From: Streptomyces sp. NBC_01485
GTDB lineage: Bacteria; Actinomycetota; Actinomycetes; Streptomycetales; Streptomycetaceae
Direction: 5' to 3'
Length of the DNA: 64,000 bases
NCBI RefSeq assembly: GCF_036227125.1
Contig: NZ_CP109435.1
Coordinates: 8,060,001-8,124,000, forward strand
Shown here piece by piece: positions 17,452 to 26,387 of this stretch. Position numbers and translations under genes: made by a program. Position 1 is the stretch's first letter. Every line of letters begins with the position of its first letter. The notes beneath the pieces are model-generated. The model was not told where the DNA came from. It searched no databases and was given only the letters and a program-made list of their open reading frames with translations.

Positions 17452-18531
17452 TCAGTGCTTCCCGGGCGGCGACCCGAGGATCTCCGACAGGTCGTAGCGC
17501 ACCGGCTCCTCCAACTGCGCGTACGTGCAGCTCTCCGGGGTGCGGTCCGGGCGCCAGCGGCGGAAACGGGCGGTGTGCCGGAACCGAGCCCCGTTCTCCA
17601 TGTGGTCGTACGCCACCTCGGCCACCCGCTCGGGCCGCAGCGGCACCCAGGACAGGTCCTTCTTGCCCGACCAGCGGCTCGGCGCCCCGGGCAGCCGCGC
17701 CGTCTCGTGCGCGGCCTCGTCCGACCAGGCCGCCCACGGATGGCCCGCCGTATCCGCCAGGCGCAGCGGCTCCAGCTCCTCGACCAGCTCAGCCCGGCGC
17801 TTCATCGGGAACGCGGCGGACACCCCGACGTGCTGGAGCACGCCCCGGTCGTCGTGCAGACCCAGCAGCAGCGAGCCCACCACAGGGCCGCTCTTGTGGA
17901 AGCGGTACCCGGCGACGACGACGTCCGCGGTGCGCTCGTGCTTGACCTTGAACATGGCGCGCTCGTCCTGGAGGTAGCGCAGGGCGAGCGGCTTGGCGAT
18001 CACGCCGTCCAGGCCCGCGCCCTCGTACTCCTCGAACCAGCGTCGCGCCACCTCGACGTCGGTCGTCGCCGGCGCCAGGTGCACCGGCGGGGTGACCCCG
18101 GCCAGCGCCCTGGCCAGCAGCTCCCGCCGGTCGCTCAGCGGCACGTCGAGCAGCGACCTGTCGGCGAGCGCGAGGAGGTCGAAGGCGACGAAGGACGCCG
18201 GGGTCCGCTCGGCGAGGGTGCGCACCCGGGAGTCCGCCGGGTGGATGCGCTCGGTGAGCGCGTCGAAGTCGAGCCGGCCCTCCCGCGCGATCACGATCTC
18301 GCCGTCCAGCACACAGCGCTCCGGCACCCGCTCCCGCAACGCCGCCACCAGCTCGGGAAAATACCTGGTGAGCGGCTTCCCGGTACGGCTGCCCAGCTCG
18401 ACCTCGTCCCCGTCGCGGAACACGATCGCCCGGAAGCCGTCCCACTTCGCCTCGTACTGCATGCCCGGCGGAATCGCCGCGACCGACTTGGCGAGCATCG
18501 GTTTCACGGGCGGCATCACCGGCAGATCCAT
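17452..18531 (-). CDS. ligC: ATP-dependent DNA ligase, LigC type
   Basis: 359 aa stand-alone ATP-dependent DNA ligase. The adenylation motif YEAKWDGFRA (about residue 28) carries the nucleophilic Lys. Motif III appears in DGEIVIAR, motif IV in GLDGVIAKP and motif V in MFKVKHERTADVV. A C-terminal OB-fold follows. Actinobacterial LigC acts in NHEJ-like or backup repair alongside Ku and polymerase-type LigD domains. The ATG at 18531 matches the usual start (MDLPVMPPVKPML). It is divergent from a polymerase-domain gene 118 nt away, which makes a two-gene repair module. No Ku gene is in the window. Confidence 0.92.
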   Translation of the reverse strand: MDLPVMPPVKPMLAKSVAAIPPGMQYEAKWDGFRAIVFRDGDEVELGSRTGKPLTRYFPELVAALRERVPERCVLDGEIVIAREGRLDFDALTERIHPADSRVRTLAERTPASFVAFDLLALADRSLLDVPLSDRRELLARALAGVTPPVHLAPATTDVEVARRWFEEYEGAGLDGVIAKPLALRYLQDERAMFKVKHERTADVVVAGYRFHKSGPVVGSLLLGLHDDRGVLQHVGVSAAFPMKRRAELVEELEPLRLADTAGHPWAAWSDEAAHETARLPGAPSRWSGKKDLSWVPLRPERVAEVAYDHMENGARFRHTARFRRWRPDRTPESCTYAQLEEPVRYDLSEILGSPPGKH

Positions 18532-18649
18532 GCTCCGATTCTGCGCGCCGATCGCGCGGACCGCCCGGTGTGGGAGCCGGCCCCGGGTGCGGGTGCGGGC
18601 CCGGGGCGAGCTGATGCGAGGTGGCACGGGTGTGTCTACCGTGGCTCGC

Positions 18650-19672
18650 ATGGGCGATGCGGTGGAACTGGAAGTGGCCGGGCGGACGGTACGGCTGTCC
18701 AGCCCGGACAAGGTCTTCTTCCCGGAGCGCGGCTTCACCAAGCTGGACCTCGCCCGCTACTACCAGGCGGTCGCCCCCGGCATCCTGCGCGCCCTGCGCG
18801 ACCGCCCCACCACCCTGGAGCGCTACCCGGACGGCGTGACCGGCGAGTCCTTCTTCCAGAAGCGCGCGCCGAAGAACATGCCCGACTGGATCCCGACCGC
18901 CCACATCACCTTCCCCAGCGGACGCAGCGCCGACGAGATGTGCCCCACGGAGGAGGCGGCCGTCCTGTGGGCCGCCCAGTTCGGCACCCTCACCTTCCAC
19001 CCCTGGCCGGTCCGCCGGGACGACGTCGACAGCCCCGACGAACTCCGCATAGACCTCGATCCGCAGCCCGGCACCGACTACGACGCCGCCATCCGCGCCG
19101 CCCACGAACTGCGCGCCGTCCTCGACGAGTTCGGCGGTCTGCGCGGCTGGCCCAAGACCTCCGGCGGTCGCGGCCTGCACGTCTTCGTGCCGATCGAACC
19201 CCGCTGGACCTTCACCCAGGTGCGGCGCGCCGCCATCGCCGTCGGCCGGGAGCTGGAACGGCGGATGCCGCAGCAGGTGACGACCAAGTGGTGGAAGGAG
19301 GAGCGGGGCGAGCGCATCTTCGTCGACTACAACCAGACCGCCCGGGACCGCACGATCGCCTCCGCCTACTCGGTACGACCGCGCCCGCACGCCCCCGTCT
19401 CGGCGCCGCTGCGCTGGGAGGAGGTCGACGACGCGCACCCCGCCGACTTCGACCTCGCGACCATGCCGGCCCGCTACGCCCGACTCGGCGACGTGCACGC
19501 CGACATGGACGACCACGCCTTCTCCCTCGACGCCCTCCTCGAACTGGCCCGCCGCGACGAACACGACCACGGCCTCGGCGATCTGCCGTATCCGCCGGAG
19601 TACCCGAAGATGCCGGGCGAGCCCAAGCGGGTGCAGCCGAGCCGGGCGAAGAAGGAGACGCCCCCGTCGTAG
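18650..19672 (+). CDS. LigD-type primase-polymerase (NHEJ polymerase domain)
   Basis: 340 aa stand-alone LigD polymerase-domain protein (archaeo-eukaryotic primase fold). Metal-binding acidic residues lie in RIDLDPQPG (about residue 130). Other family blocks are SSPDKVFFPERGFTKLDLAR, KTSGGRGLHVFVPI and DYNQTARDRTIASAYSVRP. It would fill gaps or add nucleotides at double-strand breaks before ligation. The ATG at 18650 lacks a clear RBS. An in-frame GTG at 18632 preceded by GAGGTGG is a real alternative. It is divergent from ligC; S. ambofaciens work named similar stand-alone polymerases PolK/PolR, but I cannot say which this is. Confidence 0.88.
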   Translation: MGDAVELEVAGRTVRLSSPDKVFFPERGFTKLDLARYYQAVAPGILRALRDRPTTLERYPDGVTGESFFQKRAPKNMPDWIPTAHITFPSGRSADEMCPTEEAAVLWAAQFGTLTFHPWPVRRDDVDSPDELRIDLDPQPGTDYDAAIRAAHELRAVLDEFGGLRGWPKTSGGRGLHVFVPIEPRWTFTQVRRAAIAVGRELERRMPQQVTTKWWKEERGERIFVDYNQTARDRTIASAYSVRPRPHAPVSAPLRWEEVDDAHPADFDLATMPARYARLGDVHADMDDHAFSLDALLELARRDEHDHGLGDLPYPPEYPKMPGEPKRVQPSRAKKETPPS

Positions 19673-19736
19673 CAGGCGCCGCCTCCTTCGCCCTCTTCCT
19701 CCGGCCCTCCTTCGCCCGCTCCGCCCTCTCCGCGGC

Positions 19737-20010
19737 CTACAGCTCCTTGATCCGGATGTCCCGGTACGAGACGACGTCCGTCGCGCTGTGCACCTGCAGC
19801 CCGACGTAACCGGAGGCGAAGCGCCGCCCGTCGGTGCCCGGGTCGTCGGCGCGGGGCGGGACGAACTCCTGGCCGCCGGTGTTGTCGAACTCGTTGATCA
19901 GCACGCCGTTGCGGTAGACCGAGTAGTGCTGGTCGACCACCCTGATCTCGTAGTCGTTCCAGGTGCCCTTCTGGGTGACGCCGGCCCCGGACTGTTCCTG
20001 GTGAAGAAGC
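19737..20010 (-). pseudogene. C-terminal remnant of a DUF1080/GH16-like secreted protein
   Basis: The minus strand encodes about 85 residues that look like the end of a DUF1080 (3-keto-disaccharide hydrolase/concanavalin-like) domain: QKGTWNDYEIRVVDQHYSVY, VLINEFDNTGG, then ASGYVGLQVH and VVSYRDIRIKEL before a TAG stop. No matching N-terminal half, signal peptide or clear start is found upstream; the preceding frame is arginine-rich and unrelated. I read it as a decayed 3-prime fragment. It lies between the polymerase gene and a LacI regulator, which may once have controlled it. Confidence 0.55.
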
Positions 20011-20164
20011 CCGACGGCACGATCCCCGGGTACGAGCCGCACGCGCACTGAGGCCCGGCACAGAGAGCGCTCTCACCGCGCGCATCCCCTGCACCTCCCA
20101 TACCCCTCCCGTGCCCCTCACCCGGAGCTATCCTGATCGGCAGCCGGCCAGGAGGAGCTCCGAA

Positions 20165-21202
20165 GTGACCGAGACAGTGTCGCGTCCCACGCTGGAGGCG
20201 GTGGCCGCGCGGGCCGGGGTCTCCCGGGCGACCGTGTCACGGGTCGTCAACGGCGGGGACGGCGTCCGGGAACCGCTCGTCGAGCGCGTGCGGCGGGCCG
20301 TGGACGAGCTCGGGTACGTCCCCAACCAGGCCGCGCGCAGCCTGGTGACGAAGCGGCACGGCGCTGTCGCCGTCGTCATCGCCGAACCGGAGACCCGGGT
20401 CTTCGCCGACCCCTTCTTCGCGCTCCAACTCCGCGGTATCAGCAAGGAGTTGACCGCCCGCGACAACCAGCTCGTGCTGCTGCTCACCGAGGGCCGCGAC
20501 GACCACGCCCGGGTTGCCCGCTACCTGGCCGGCGGCCATGTCGACGGGGCCCTGGTCTTCTCCCTGCACCTCGCCGACCCGCTGCCCGGCCTGATCCAGG
20601 GCGCCGGTGTGCCGACCGTGTTCGGCGGGCGCCCCGGCTGGAGCGACGGCACGCGGGACGTGGTGTACGTCGACAGCGACAACCGCGGCGGCGCCCGCGA
20701 CGCCGTACGCCTCCTGGCCGGCCTCGGCCGCACCCGCATCGCGCACCTCACCGGTCCCCTCGACCAGACGTCCGCGGCGGACCGGCTCGACGGGTACCGG
20801 GAGGTCATGGGCGACGCCGACCCGCGGCTCGTCGTCGAAAGCGATTTCACCCCCGGCGGCGGCGAGCGGGCCATGCGCGAACTCCTCGACCGCTGCCCCG
20901 ACGTCGACGCCGTGTTCGCCGCCAACGACCTCACCGCCGCGGGCGCCCTGCGCGTCCTGCGCGAACGCGGACGGCGGGTGCCCGAGGACGTCGCGGTGGT
21001 CGGCTTCGACGACATGCTGCCCGTCGCCGAACAGACCGACCCGCCGTTGACGACGGTCCGTCAGGACATAGAGGAGATGGGCCGGATCATGGCCCGCCTC
21101 CTGCTGCGCCGCCTCGACCGACACACCGCCGACTCCGCTGCCGACGACGCACCGGGCGGTGTGGTCCTCCCGACCACCGTGGTGCGCCGCACCTCGGCCT
21201 AG
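20165..21202 (+). CDS. LacI-family transcriptional regulator
   Basis: 345 aa. The N-terminal LacI HTH (TLEAVAARAGVSRATVSRVV, residues 8-27) is followed by the hinge region and a periplasmic-binding-like sugar domain (about 65-330), with the typical VDAVFAANDLTAAGAL and VAVVGFDDMLPVAEQTDPPL segments. The GTG at 20165 has GGAGGAG 8 nt upstream, which decides the start. No intact sugar-use operon adjoins it; the nearest sugar-related sequence is the DUF1080 remnant. Target and effector are unknown. Confidence 0.92.
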   Translation: MTETVSRPTLEAVAARAGVSRATVSRVVNGGDGVREPLVERVRRAVDELGYVPNQAARSLVTKRHGAVAVVIAEPETRVFADPFFALQLRGISKELTARDNQLVLLLTEGRDDHARVARYLAGGHVDGALVFSLHLADPLPGLIQGAGVPTVFGGRPGWSDGTRDVVYVDSDNRGGARDAVRLLAGLGRTRIAHLTGPLDQTSAADRLDGYREVMGDADPRLVVESDFTPGGGERAMRELLDRCPDVDAVFAANDLTAAGALRVLRERGRRVPEDVAVVGFDDMLPVAEQTDPPLTTVRQDIEEMGRIMARLLLRRLDRHTADSAADDAPGGVVLPTTVVRRTSA

Positions 21203-21261
21203 CCCGGTCGGTGCCGGTAACCCGTGCCGGTAAACAGTGCCGGCGCCCGCCCGTCATCGCC

Positions 21262-22056
21262 TCACGTCTGCTGTTGCGCGCTCTTGATCACCGCGAAGCG
21301 TGCCCCGTACGGGTCGGCGAGCTTGGCGATGCGGCCGACGGTCGCCACGTCGGTGGCGGGCATCCGCACCCCGCCACCCTGTTCCTCCGCTTTGGCGACG
21401 ATCGCGTCCACATCGGTGACCTCGAAGTACGGCAGCCAGTACGGCCCCGACTCGGCCTCCGTCGGATCGTCGGCCAGCGGGACGATCCCGCCGAACATCG
21501 ACTCCTCCCCGGCGCCGGCGGGGTTGACGCAGGTGTACGTGCCGCCGGGGAAGGACTCGGCCGAGGTCTCCAGACCCAGCGTCGCGCCGTAGAAGGCGGC
21601 CGCCGCGGCGATGTCCGGCGTGTACAGCTCGACCCAGCAGAGGGAGCCGGGCGCGTTCGCCACGTCCACGCCCTTGGTGACAGCCGGCTGCCAGAGGCCG
21701 AACGACGCGCCCGCCTGGTCGGCGAGGACCGCCATCGTGCCCTTGCCCATCACGTCCATCGGCGGGAAGAACACTCTGCCGTGGGCCTGTTCGGCGGACT
21801 TGGCCGTGGACTCCGCGTCCGGCGTCTGGAAGTACACCGTCCACGACGGCGGGCCCTGCTCGGGCGTCGTCTGCATGCCGCCCGCCACGGTCTTCCCGTC
21901 CAACTGGAAGAAGCCGTAGCCGCCGGCGTCGGGTCCCGCCGACTGGAACCGCCAGCCGAAGAGGGCGTTGTAGAAGGAAGTGGCGCCGTCGATGTCGGAC
22001 GTGCCGACGTCGATCCAGTTCGGCGCACCGTTCACGAAGCGGGTGGTCAGCATCAT
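21262..22056 (-). CDS. Two-domain VOC (glyoxalase/bleomycin-resistance-like) protein
   Basis: 264 aa with two tandem VOC domains (about 8-120 and 135-255), each opening with the familiar WIDVGTSDIDGATSFYNALF and WVELYTPDIAAAAAFYGATL strands. Such proteins bind metals and small ligands. Functions range from lyases to binding proteins, so no activity is claimed. ATG codons at 22056 and 22053 are adjacent after AGGAGG; I give the first. It is convergent with the LacI gene across a 59-nt gap holding a 13-nt tandem repeat (GTGCCGGTAA core, three copies, 21211-21246). Confidence 0.87.
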   Translation of the reverse strand: MMLTTRFVNGAPNWIDVGTSDIDGATSFYNALFGWRFQSAGPDAGGYGFFQLDGKTVAGGMQTTPEQGPPSWTVYFQTPDAESTAKSAEQAHGRVFFPPMDVMGKGTMAVLADQAGASFGLWQPAVTKGVDVANAPGSLCWVELYTPDIAAAAAFYGATLGLETSAESFPGGTYTCVNPAGAGEESMFGGIVPLADDPTEAESGPYWLPYFEVTDVDAIVAKAEEQGGGVRMPATDVATVGRIAKLADPYGARFAVIKSAQQQT

Positions 22057-22262
22057 GGGCCTCCTCTGAAGGGTCCCGTTCTCTGTGCCGCCGAGTCTTG
22101 CACCGCCCACTGACAATCGCTGCCGGAGCACGCCGGGCGTGCTGCGCGCCGCCGTGCGTCGCGATGCCGGGCGGGCCGTCATCGGGGCGGCCGGGGGCCT
22201 CGCCACGGCACGTATATGCGGCGTTGATGGAACGTTTTTCGCCGCCGGGCACGATTCTCGCC

Positions 22263-22508
22263 ATGTACACCGACACGATGCCCACACCCGACCTCGCCTG
22301 GCAGCGGGAAGCGCTGTGCGCGCAGACCGGGGCGGACTTCTTCTTTCCCGAGCCCGGCAGTTCCGTGCGGGAGGCGAAGCGCATCTGCGGCATGTGCGAG
22401 ATGCGCCCCGCCTGCCTCGAGTACGCCCTCGCCAACGACGAGCGCTTCGGCGTCTGGGGCGGCCTGTCCGAGAAGGAGCGCCTGCAGATCAGGCGCCCCG
22501 CGCCCTGA
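22263..22508 (+). CDS. WhiB-like (Wbl) iron-sulfur regulator
   Basis: 81 aa. The four conserved Cys of a [4Fe-4S] Wbl protein are at positions 19, 42, 45 and 51 (ALCAQTG, ICGMCEM, PAC). The turn motif GVWGG (63-67) and a basic tail (KERLQIRRP) follow. Wbl proteins act as redox/NO-sensitive partners of sigma factors in actinobacterial development and antibiotic control. The synteny suggests the S. coelicolor SCO6715 family member (I believe called WblJ), but I am not certain. The ATG at 22263 or 22278 could be used; neither has a strong RBS. Confidence 0.92.
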   Translation: MYTDTMPTPDLAWQREALCAQTGADFFFPEPGSSVREAKRICGMCEMRPACLEYALANDERFGVWGGLSEKERLQIRRPAP

Positions 22509-22608
22509 CCCGTACCGTCGAGCCGACCGTGACGTCGCGCCGACCCGGGAATCCAGAGGACCGCGTCGCGGGGGTGCGGTCAGGATCCGGGGGCACGTCC
22601 GAACGCGA

Positions 22609-22647
22609 ACGGCCCGCACCGGGAAATCGATTCCCGGTGCGGGCCGT
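22609..22647. terminator. Bidirectional terminator, 17-bp perfect stem
   Basis: Arms 22609-22625 and 22631-22647 pair perfectly over 17 bp around a 5-nt loop. The hairpin lies between the convergent wbl gene (ends 22508) and the desaturase gene (ends 22684). Confidence 0.85.
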
Positions 22648-22683
22648 CGGCGGGGTCCTGCGGTCCTGCGTTCCTACGTCCCG

Positions 22684-23658
22684 TCAGCCGGCCGCGCGGG
22701 CCGCCATACGGGCCTTGCGCGTCGCCAGCTTCTCGTCGAACTTGGACGCCTCCGAGTCGAGGCCGCCCATGTACAGGCCGATCTCCTCCTGCGCCTTCTG
22801 TCCCTCGGGGCCGAGACCGTCGATCTCCATGACCTTGAGGAAGCGCAGCACGGGCTGGATGACATCGTCGTGGTGGATGCGCAGGTTGTAGACCTCGCCG
22901 ATCGCCATCTGCGCGGCGAACCGCTCGAAGCCGGGCATACCGTGACCGGGCATCCGGAAGTTGACGAGGACGTCGCGCACGGCCTGCATGGTGAGGTCGG
23001 GGGCCAGCTCGAACGCGGCCTTCAGGAGGTTGCGGTAGAAGACCATGTGGAGGTTCTCGTCGGTCGCGATGCGCGCCAGCATGCGGTCGCAGACCGGGTC
23101 GCCCGACTGGTGCCCGGTGTTGCGGTGCGAGACGCGGGTGGCCAGCTCCTGGAAGGCGACGTACGCGACCGAGTGCAGCATCGAGTGCCGGTTGTCCGAC
23201 TCGAAGCCCTCGCTCATGTGCTGCATACGGAACGCTTCGAGCTTGTCCGGGTCCACCGCGCGCGAGGCGAGGAGGTAGTCGCGCATGACGATGCCATGGC
23301 GGCCCTCCTCGGCGGTCCAGCGGTGCACCCAGGTGCCCCAGGCGCCGTCGCGGCCGAAGAGCGAGGCGATCTCGTGGTGGTAGCTGGGGAGGTTGTCCTC
23401 GGTGAGGAGGTTCACGACCAGCGCGATCCGGCCGATCTCGGTGACCTTGGACTGCTCCTTGTCCCAGGCCTCGCCGTCCTCGAAGAAGCCCGGGAAGTTA
23501 CGGCCGTCGCTCCACGGCACGTACTCGTGCGGCATCCAGTCCTTGGTGACCTTCAGGTGCCGGTTGAGTTCCGTCTCGACCACTTCCTCCAGCGCGTACA
23601 GCAGCTTGGCGTCGGTCCAGACGGCGGGGCTGCCGAGGTGAGGGGTGGTGATCGTCAC
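22684..23658 (-). CDS. Acyl-ACP desaturase (diiron)
   Basis: 324 aa soluble stearoyl-ACP-desaturase-type enzyme. It introduces a double bond in acyl-ACP chains and so affects membrane fluidity. Diiron ligands are visible as EEGRHG (about residue 120) and DENLHM (about residue 205), the two E/D-x-x-H motifs of the family. Ferredoxin/ferredoxin reductase would be the electron donor (family knowledge). The GTG at 23658 has GGAGAA directly upstream. Three 15-bp tandem repeats lie 68-112 nt upstream and suggest specific transcriptional control. It is the last gene before the convergent wbl gene. Confidence 0.93.
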   Translation of the reverse strand: MTITTPHLGSPAVWTDAKLLYALEEVVETELNRHLKVTKDWMPHEYVPWSDGRNFPGFFEDGEAWDKEQSKVTEIGRIALVVNLLTEDNLPSYHHEIASLFGRDGAWGTWVHRWTAEEGRHGIVMRDYLLASRAVDPDKLEAFRMQHMSEGFESDNRHSMLHSVAYVAFQELATRVSHRNTGHQSGDPVCDRMLARIATDENLHMVFYRNLLKAAFELAPDLTMQAVRDVLVNFRMPGHGMPGFERFAAQMAIGEVYNLRIHHDDVIQPVLRFLKVMEIDGLGPEGQKAQEEIGLYMGGLDSEASKFDEKLATRKARMAARAAG

Positions 23659-23725
23659 GGGTTCTCCAGAAGGGGCGAGAAACGGAGCGGAACCGTCCGG
23701 CGAGCGAAACCGGAACTTACGGGAT

Positions 23726-23770
23726 CGTAGGCTACGAACCCGTAGGTTACGAAGCCGTAGGTTAAGAACG
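23726..23770. repeat. Three 15-bp tandem repeats upstream of the desaturase
   Basis: Units 23726-23740, 23741-23755 and 23756-23770 each start CGTAGG(C/T)TA and repeat with an exact 15-bp period. The first two contain an internal CGTA-N3-TACG dyad (read as CGTAGGNTACG), so each could be a binding site for a dimeric regulator. They lie 68-112 nt upstream of the acyl-ACP desaturase start, in the promoter position. Confidence 0.7.
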
Positions 23771-23875
23771 CTGTAAAGATCGCTGATCAGCCGTGCTCCA
23801 CTGGGCAATTCGGACCATGCCGACAGCTCCTGGATGCGCAGGTCCCAGGGCTGAAAAGGTGATCCGATCACCCGT

Positions 23876-24652
23876 TCAGGCGTACAGCCCGCGCAGCCGC
23901 ACCGAGAGGCAAGTCACACAGCCCTCGAGCTTCTCGAACTCGCCGATGTCGACCACGACGGGCTCGAGCCCGAGTTCGGCGAGCAGCTCCGCCGTCTTCG
24001 GCGCGCCGGCCGCCATGAGCACCTGGGGGCCGCCGAGGAGCACCACGTGCGAGCCGGACTCCTCGGGCACCGACAGGAAGCGCGGGAACAGCGACGGCCG
24101 GTCCACCTTGGGGATGTGCCCGATCACCGTGCCGTCCGGCAGCGCCGTGACCGCCGACTTCAGGTGCAGCACCTTGCTCACCGGTACGGCCACGACCCGC
24201 GCCCCGAGCGGTTCGAAGGCGGCCCGCAGTTGCTGGACGCCGGCCGCGTTGGTCCGCCCGCCCCGGCCGACGTAGACGGTGTCGCCGACCTTGAGCACGT
24301 CACCGCCGTCCAGCGTGCCCGGCTCCCAGATCCAGTTGACCGAGCAGCCCAGGCGGGCCACGGCCTCCTCGACGCCGATGGTCTCGTCGCGCCGGGACTC
24401 GGCGCCGGAGCGCGCGATCAGGGCGACGTTCTTGTACATGACCACCGTGTCCTCGACGAACACGGAGTCCGGGCAGTCGTCGGCCGGGTCGACCTCGACG
24501 GTCTCCCAGCCGTGCGCGCGCAGCGCCTCGGCGTACGCCTCCCACTGCTCCAGGGCGAGTCCCACGTCGACCTTCTCCCGCTCGACGTGCGTCACCAGGC
24601 CTTCGGCGAGTAGCGGGCTGGGGCGGCGTATGAGGGCCTTCTTGCTGGGCAC
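23876..24652 (-). CDS. ddaH: N(G),N(G)-dimethylarginine dimethylaminohydrolase
   Basis: 258 aa amidinotransferase-superfamily hydrolase that converts methylated arginines to citrulline and methylamines. Catalytic Cys lies in EGCVTCLSVRLR near the C-terminus and the His in VLHLKSAVTALP (about residue 160). The substrate-binding DCPDSVFVED and TLDGGDVLK segments are intact. The GTG at 24652 (start VPSKKALIRRPSP) matches my recollection of the characterised S. coelicolor DDAH of the same length. Upstream in-frame ATGs would add an Arg-rich extension and are unlikely. It lies about 110 nt downstream of an ABC-F gene on the same strand. Confidence 0.93.
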   Translation of the reverse strand: MPSKKALIRRPSPLLAEGLVTHVEREKVDVGLALEQWEAYAEALRAHGWETVEVDPADDCPDSVFVEDTVVMYKNVALIARSGAESRRDETIGVEEAVARLGCSVNWIWEPGTLDGGDVLKVGDTVYVGRGGRTNAAGVQQLRAAFEPLGARVVAVPVSKVLHLKSAVTALPDGTVIGHIPKVDRPSLFPRFLSVPEESGSHVVLLGGPQVLMAAGAPKTAELLAELGLEPVVVDIGEFEKLEGCVTCLSVRLRGLYA

Positions 24653-24736
24653 GTCCAGGTCTCCGAATCGGGTGGTACGACCGGCGCCCCGGGCGCGGCG
24701 CCGGTCAGCCATCATGCAGCGCGGGACCACGAGGGC

Positions 24737-24761
24737 AAAACCCCGCGGTAACAACCCGCGG
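24737..24761 (-). terminator. Candidate intrinsic terminator after the ABC-F gene
   Basis: Two CCGCGG palindromes (24743-24748 and 24756-24761) can pair around a 7-nt loop. On the minus strand they are followed by GGTTTTG. It lies just past the ABC-F stop at 24765. The 6-bp stem is short, so confidence is moderate. Confidence 0.4.
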
Positions 24762-24764
24762 TGA

Positions 24765-26387
24765 CTATTGCGGGTCGGCCACCTCCGCCGCCGTCGTCTC
24801 CCGCAGCTCCCCGTCCAGCAGCAGCCACCGGGTGATGCCGATCGACTCCAGGAACGGCAGGTCGTGGCTGGCCACGATCAGCGCGCCCTCGTACGACTCC
24901 AGGGCCGTGGTGAGCTGGCGGACGCTGGCCATGTCGAGGTTGTTGGTCGGCTCGTCCAGCATCAGCAGTTGCGGCGCGGGCTCGGCCAGCATCAGTGCCG
25001 CCAGGGTCGCCCGGAAGCGCTCCCCGCCGGACAGCGTGGCCGCCTTCTGGTCGGCGCGGGCGCCCCGGAACAGGAAGCGGGCCAGCCGGGCCCGGATCCG
25101 GTTCTGCGTGGCGGCCGGCGCGAACCGGGCCACGTTCTCGGCGACCGTGAGCGAGCCGTCGAGGACGTCGAGGCGCTGGGGCAGGAAACGCAGCGGCACG
25201 CGCGCGTGCGCCTCGCCCGCCAGCGGCGCCAGCTCCCCGGCGATCGTGCGCAGCAGCGTCGTCTTGCCCGCGCCGTTGCGCCCGACCAGCGCCACCCGCT
25301 CGGGCCCGCGCAGGTCGAAGCCGCCCGCCACGCGCGCGCCGTACGCGAGCCGGAGATCCAGGAGCGTGAGCACGTCACGCCCCGGGGGGACGGCCGTGTA
25401 CGGCAGGTCGACACGGATCTCGTCGTCGTCCCGGACGGCCTCCACCGCGTCGTCGAGCCGCTCCCTGGCCTCGGCGAGCTTCTCCTCGTGCATGATCCGG
25501 TGCTTGCCCGCGGACTCCTGCGCCGCGCGCTTGCGCGCCCCCATGACGATCTTCGGTTCGCGTTTCTGGTCGGACATCTTCTGCCCGTACCGCTTGCGCC
25601 GGGCCAGCTTGGCCCGGGCGTCGGTCAGGTCGCGCTTTTGTTTGCGCAGGTCGGACTCCGCGACGCGCACCATGCGCTCGGCGGCCTCCTGCTCGGTGAC
25701 GAGGGCGTCCTCGTACGCGGAGAAGTTGCCGCCGTACCAGGTGATCTCCCCGGACCGCAGGTCGGCGATCTGGTCGACGAGGTCCAGCAGTTCCCGGTCG
25801 TGGCTGACCACGATCAGCACGCCCGGCCAGGACGCGACGGCCGCGTACAGCCGGCGGCGGGCGTACAGGTCGAGGTTGTTGGTCGGCTCGTCCAGCAGCA
25901 GGACGTCCGGGCGGCGCAGCAGCAGTGCGGCCAGCCGCAGCAGGACGGACTCGCCGCCCGACACCTCGCCGATGGTGCGGTCCAGGTCGATGTGGCCGAG
26001 TCCGAGCTCGCCGAGGGTGGCCAGGGCGCGCTCCTCGACGTCCCAGTCGTCGCCGACGGTCTCGAAGTGGGCCTCGGACGCGTCACCGGCCTCGATGGCG
26101 TGCAGGGCGGCCCGCTGCGCGGCGATGCCGAGCGCTTCGTCGACCTTGAGCGCCGTGTCCAGGGTGACGTTCTGCGGGAGATGGCCGACCTCGCCGGTGC
26201 GGCGCACGGCGCCGTCGGCGGGAGTGAGGTCTCCGGCGATCAGCTTCAGCAGGGTCGACTTGCCGGAGCCGTTGACGCCGACCAGTCCGGTCCGGCCGGG
26301 CCCGAAGGCGACGTCGAGTCCCTCGAAGACGGGGGTGCCGTCGGGCCAGGAGAAGGCGAGGGAGGTACAGGTGATGGATCGTGTCAA
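24765..26387 (-). CDS. ABC-F family ATPase (ribosome-associated type)
   Basis: 540 aa with two ABC ATPase domains and no membrane part. Walker A motifs are GVNGSGKST (about residue 35) and GRNGAGKTT (about 345). Signatures are VSGGESVLLRL and LSGGERFRATL; the Walker B motifs end in LLLDEPTNNLDL and LMLDEPTNNLDM. A charged inter-domain linker (about 240-310) matches ABC-F proteins that act on ribosomes or in antibiotic resistance. A TTG at 26387 with GAGG upstream is the preferred start. An ATG at 26423 (MPLTAHATTRPAL) has no RBS. The 278-nt upstream gap to ssgD holds no other gene I can support. Confidence 0.9.
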   Translation of the reverse strand: MTRSITCTSLAFSWPDGTPVFEGLDVAFGPGRTGLVGVNGSGKSTLLKLIAGDLTPADGAVRRTGEVGHLPQNVTLDTALKVDEALGIAAQRAALHAIEAGDASEAHFETVGDDWDVEERALATLGELGLGHIDLDRTIGEVSGGESVLLRLAALLLRRPDVLLLDEPTNNLDLYARRRLYAAVASWPGVLIVVSHDRELLDLVDQIADLRSGEITWYGGNFSAYEDALVTEQEAAERMVRVAESDLRKQKRDLTDARAKLARRKRYGQKMSDQKREPKIVMGARKRAAQESAGKHRIMHEEKLAEARERLDDAVEAVRDDDEIRVDLPYTAVPPGRDVLTLLDLRLAYGARVAGGFDLRGPERVALVGRNGAGKTTLLRTIAGELAPLAGEAHARVPLRFLPQRLDVLDGSLTVAENVARFAPAATQNRIRARLARFLFRGARADQKAATLSGGERFRATLAALMLAEPAPQLLMLDEPTNNLDMASVRQLTTALESYEGALIVASHDLPFLESIGITRWLLLDGELRETTAAEVADPQ

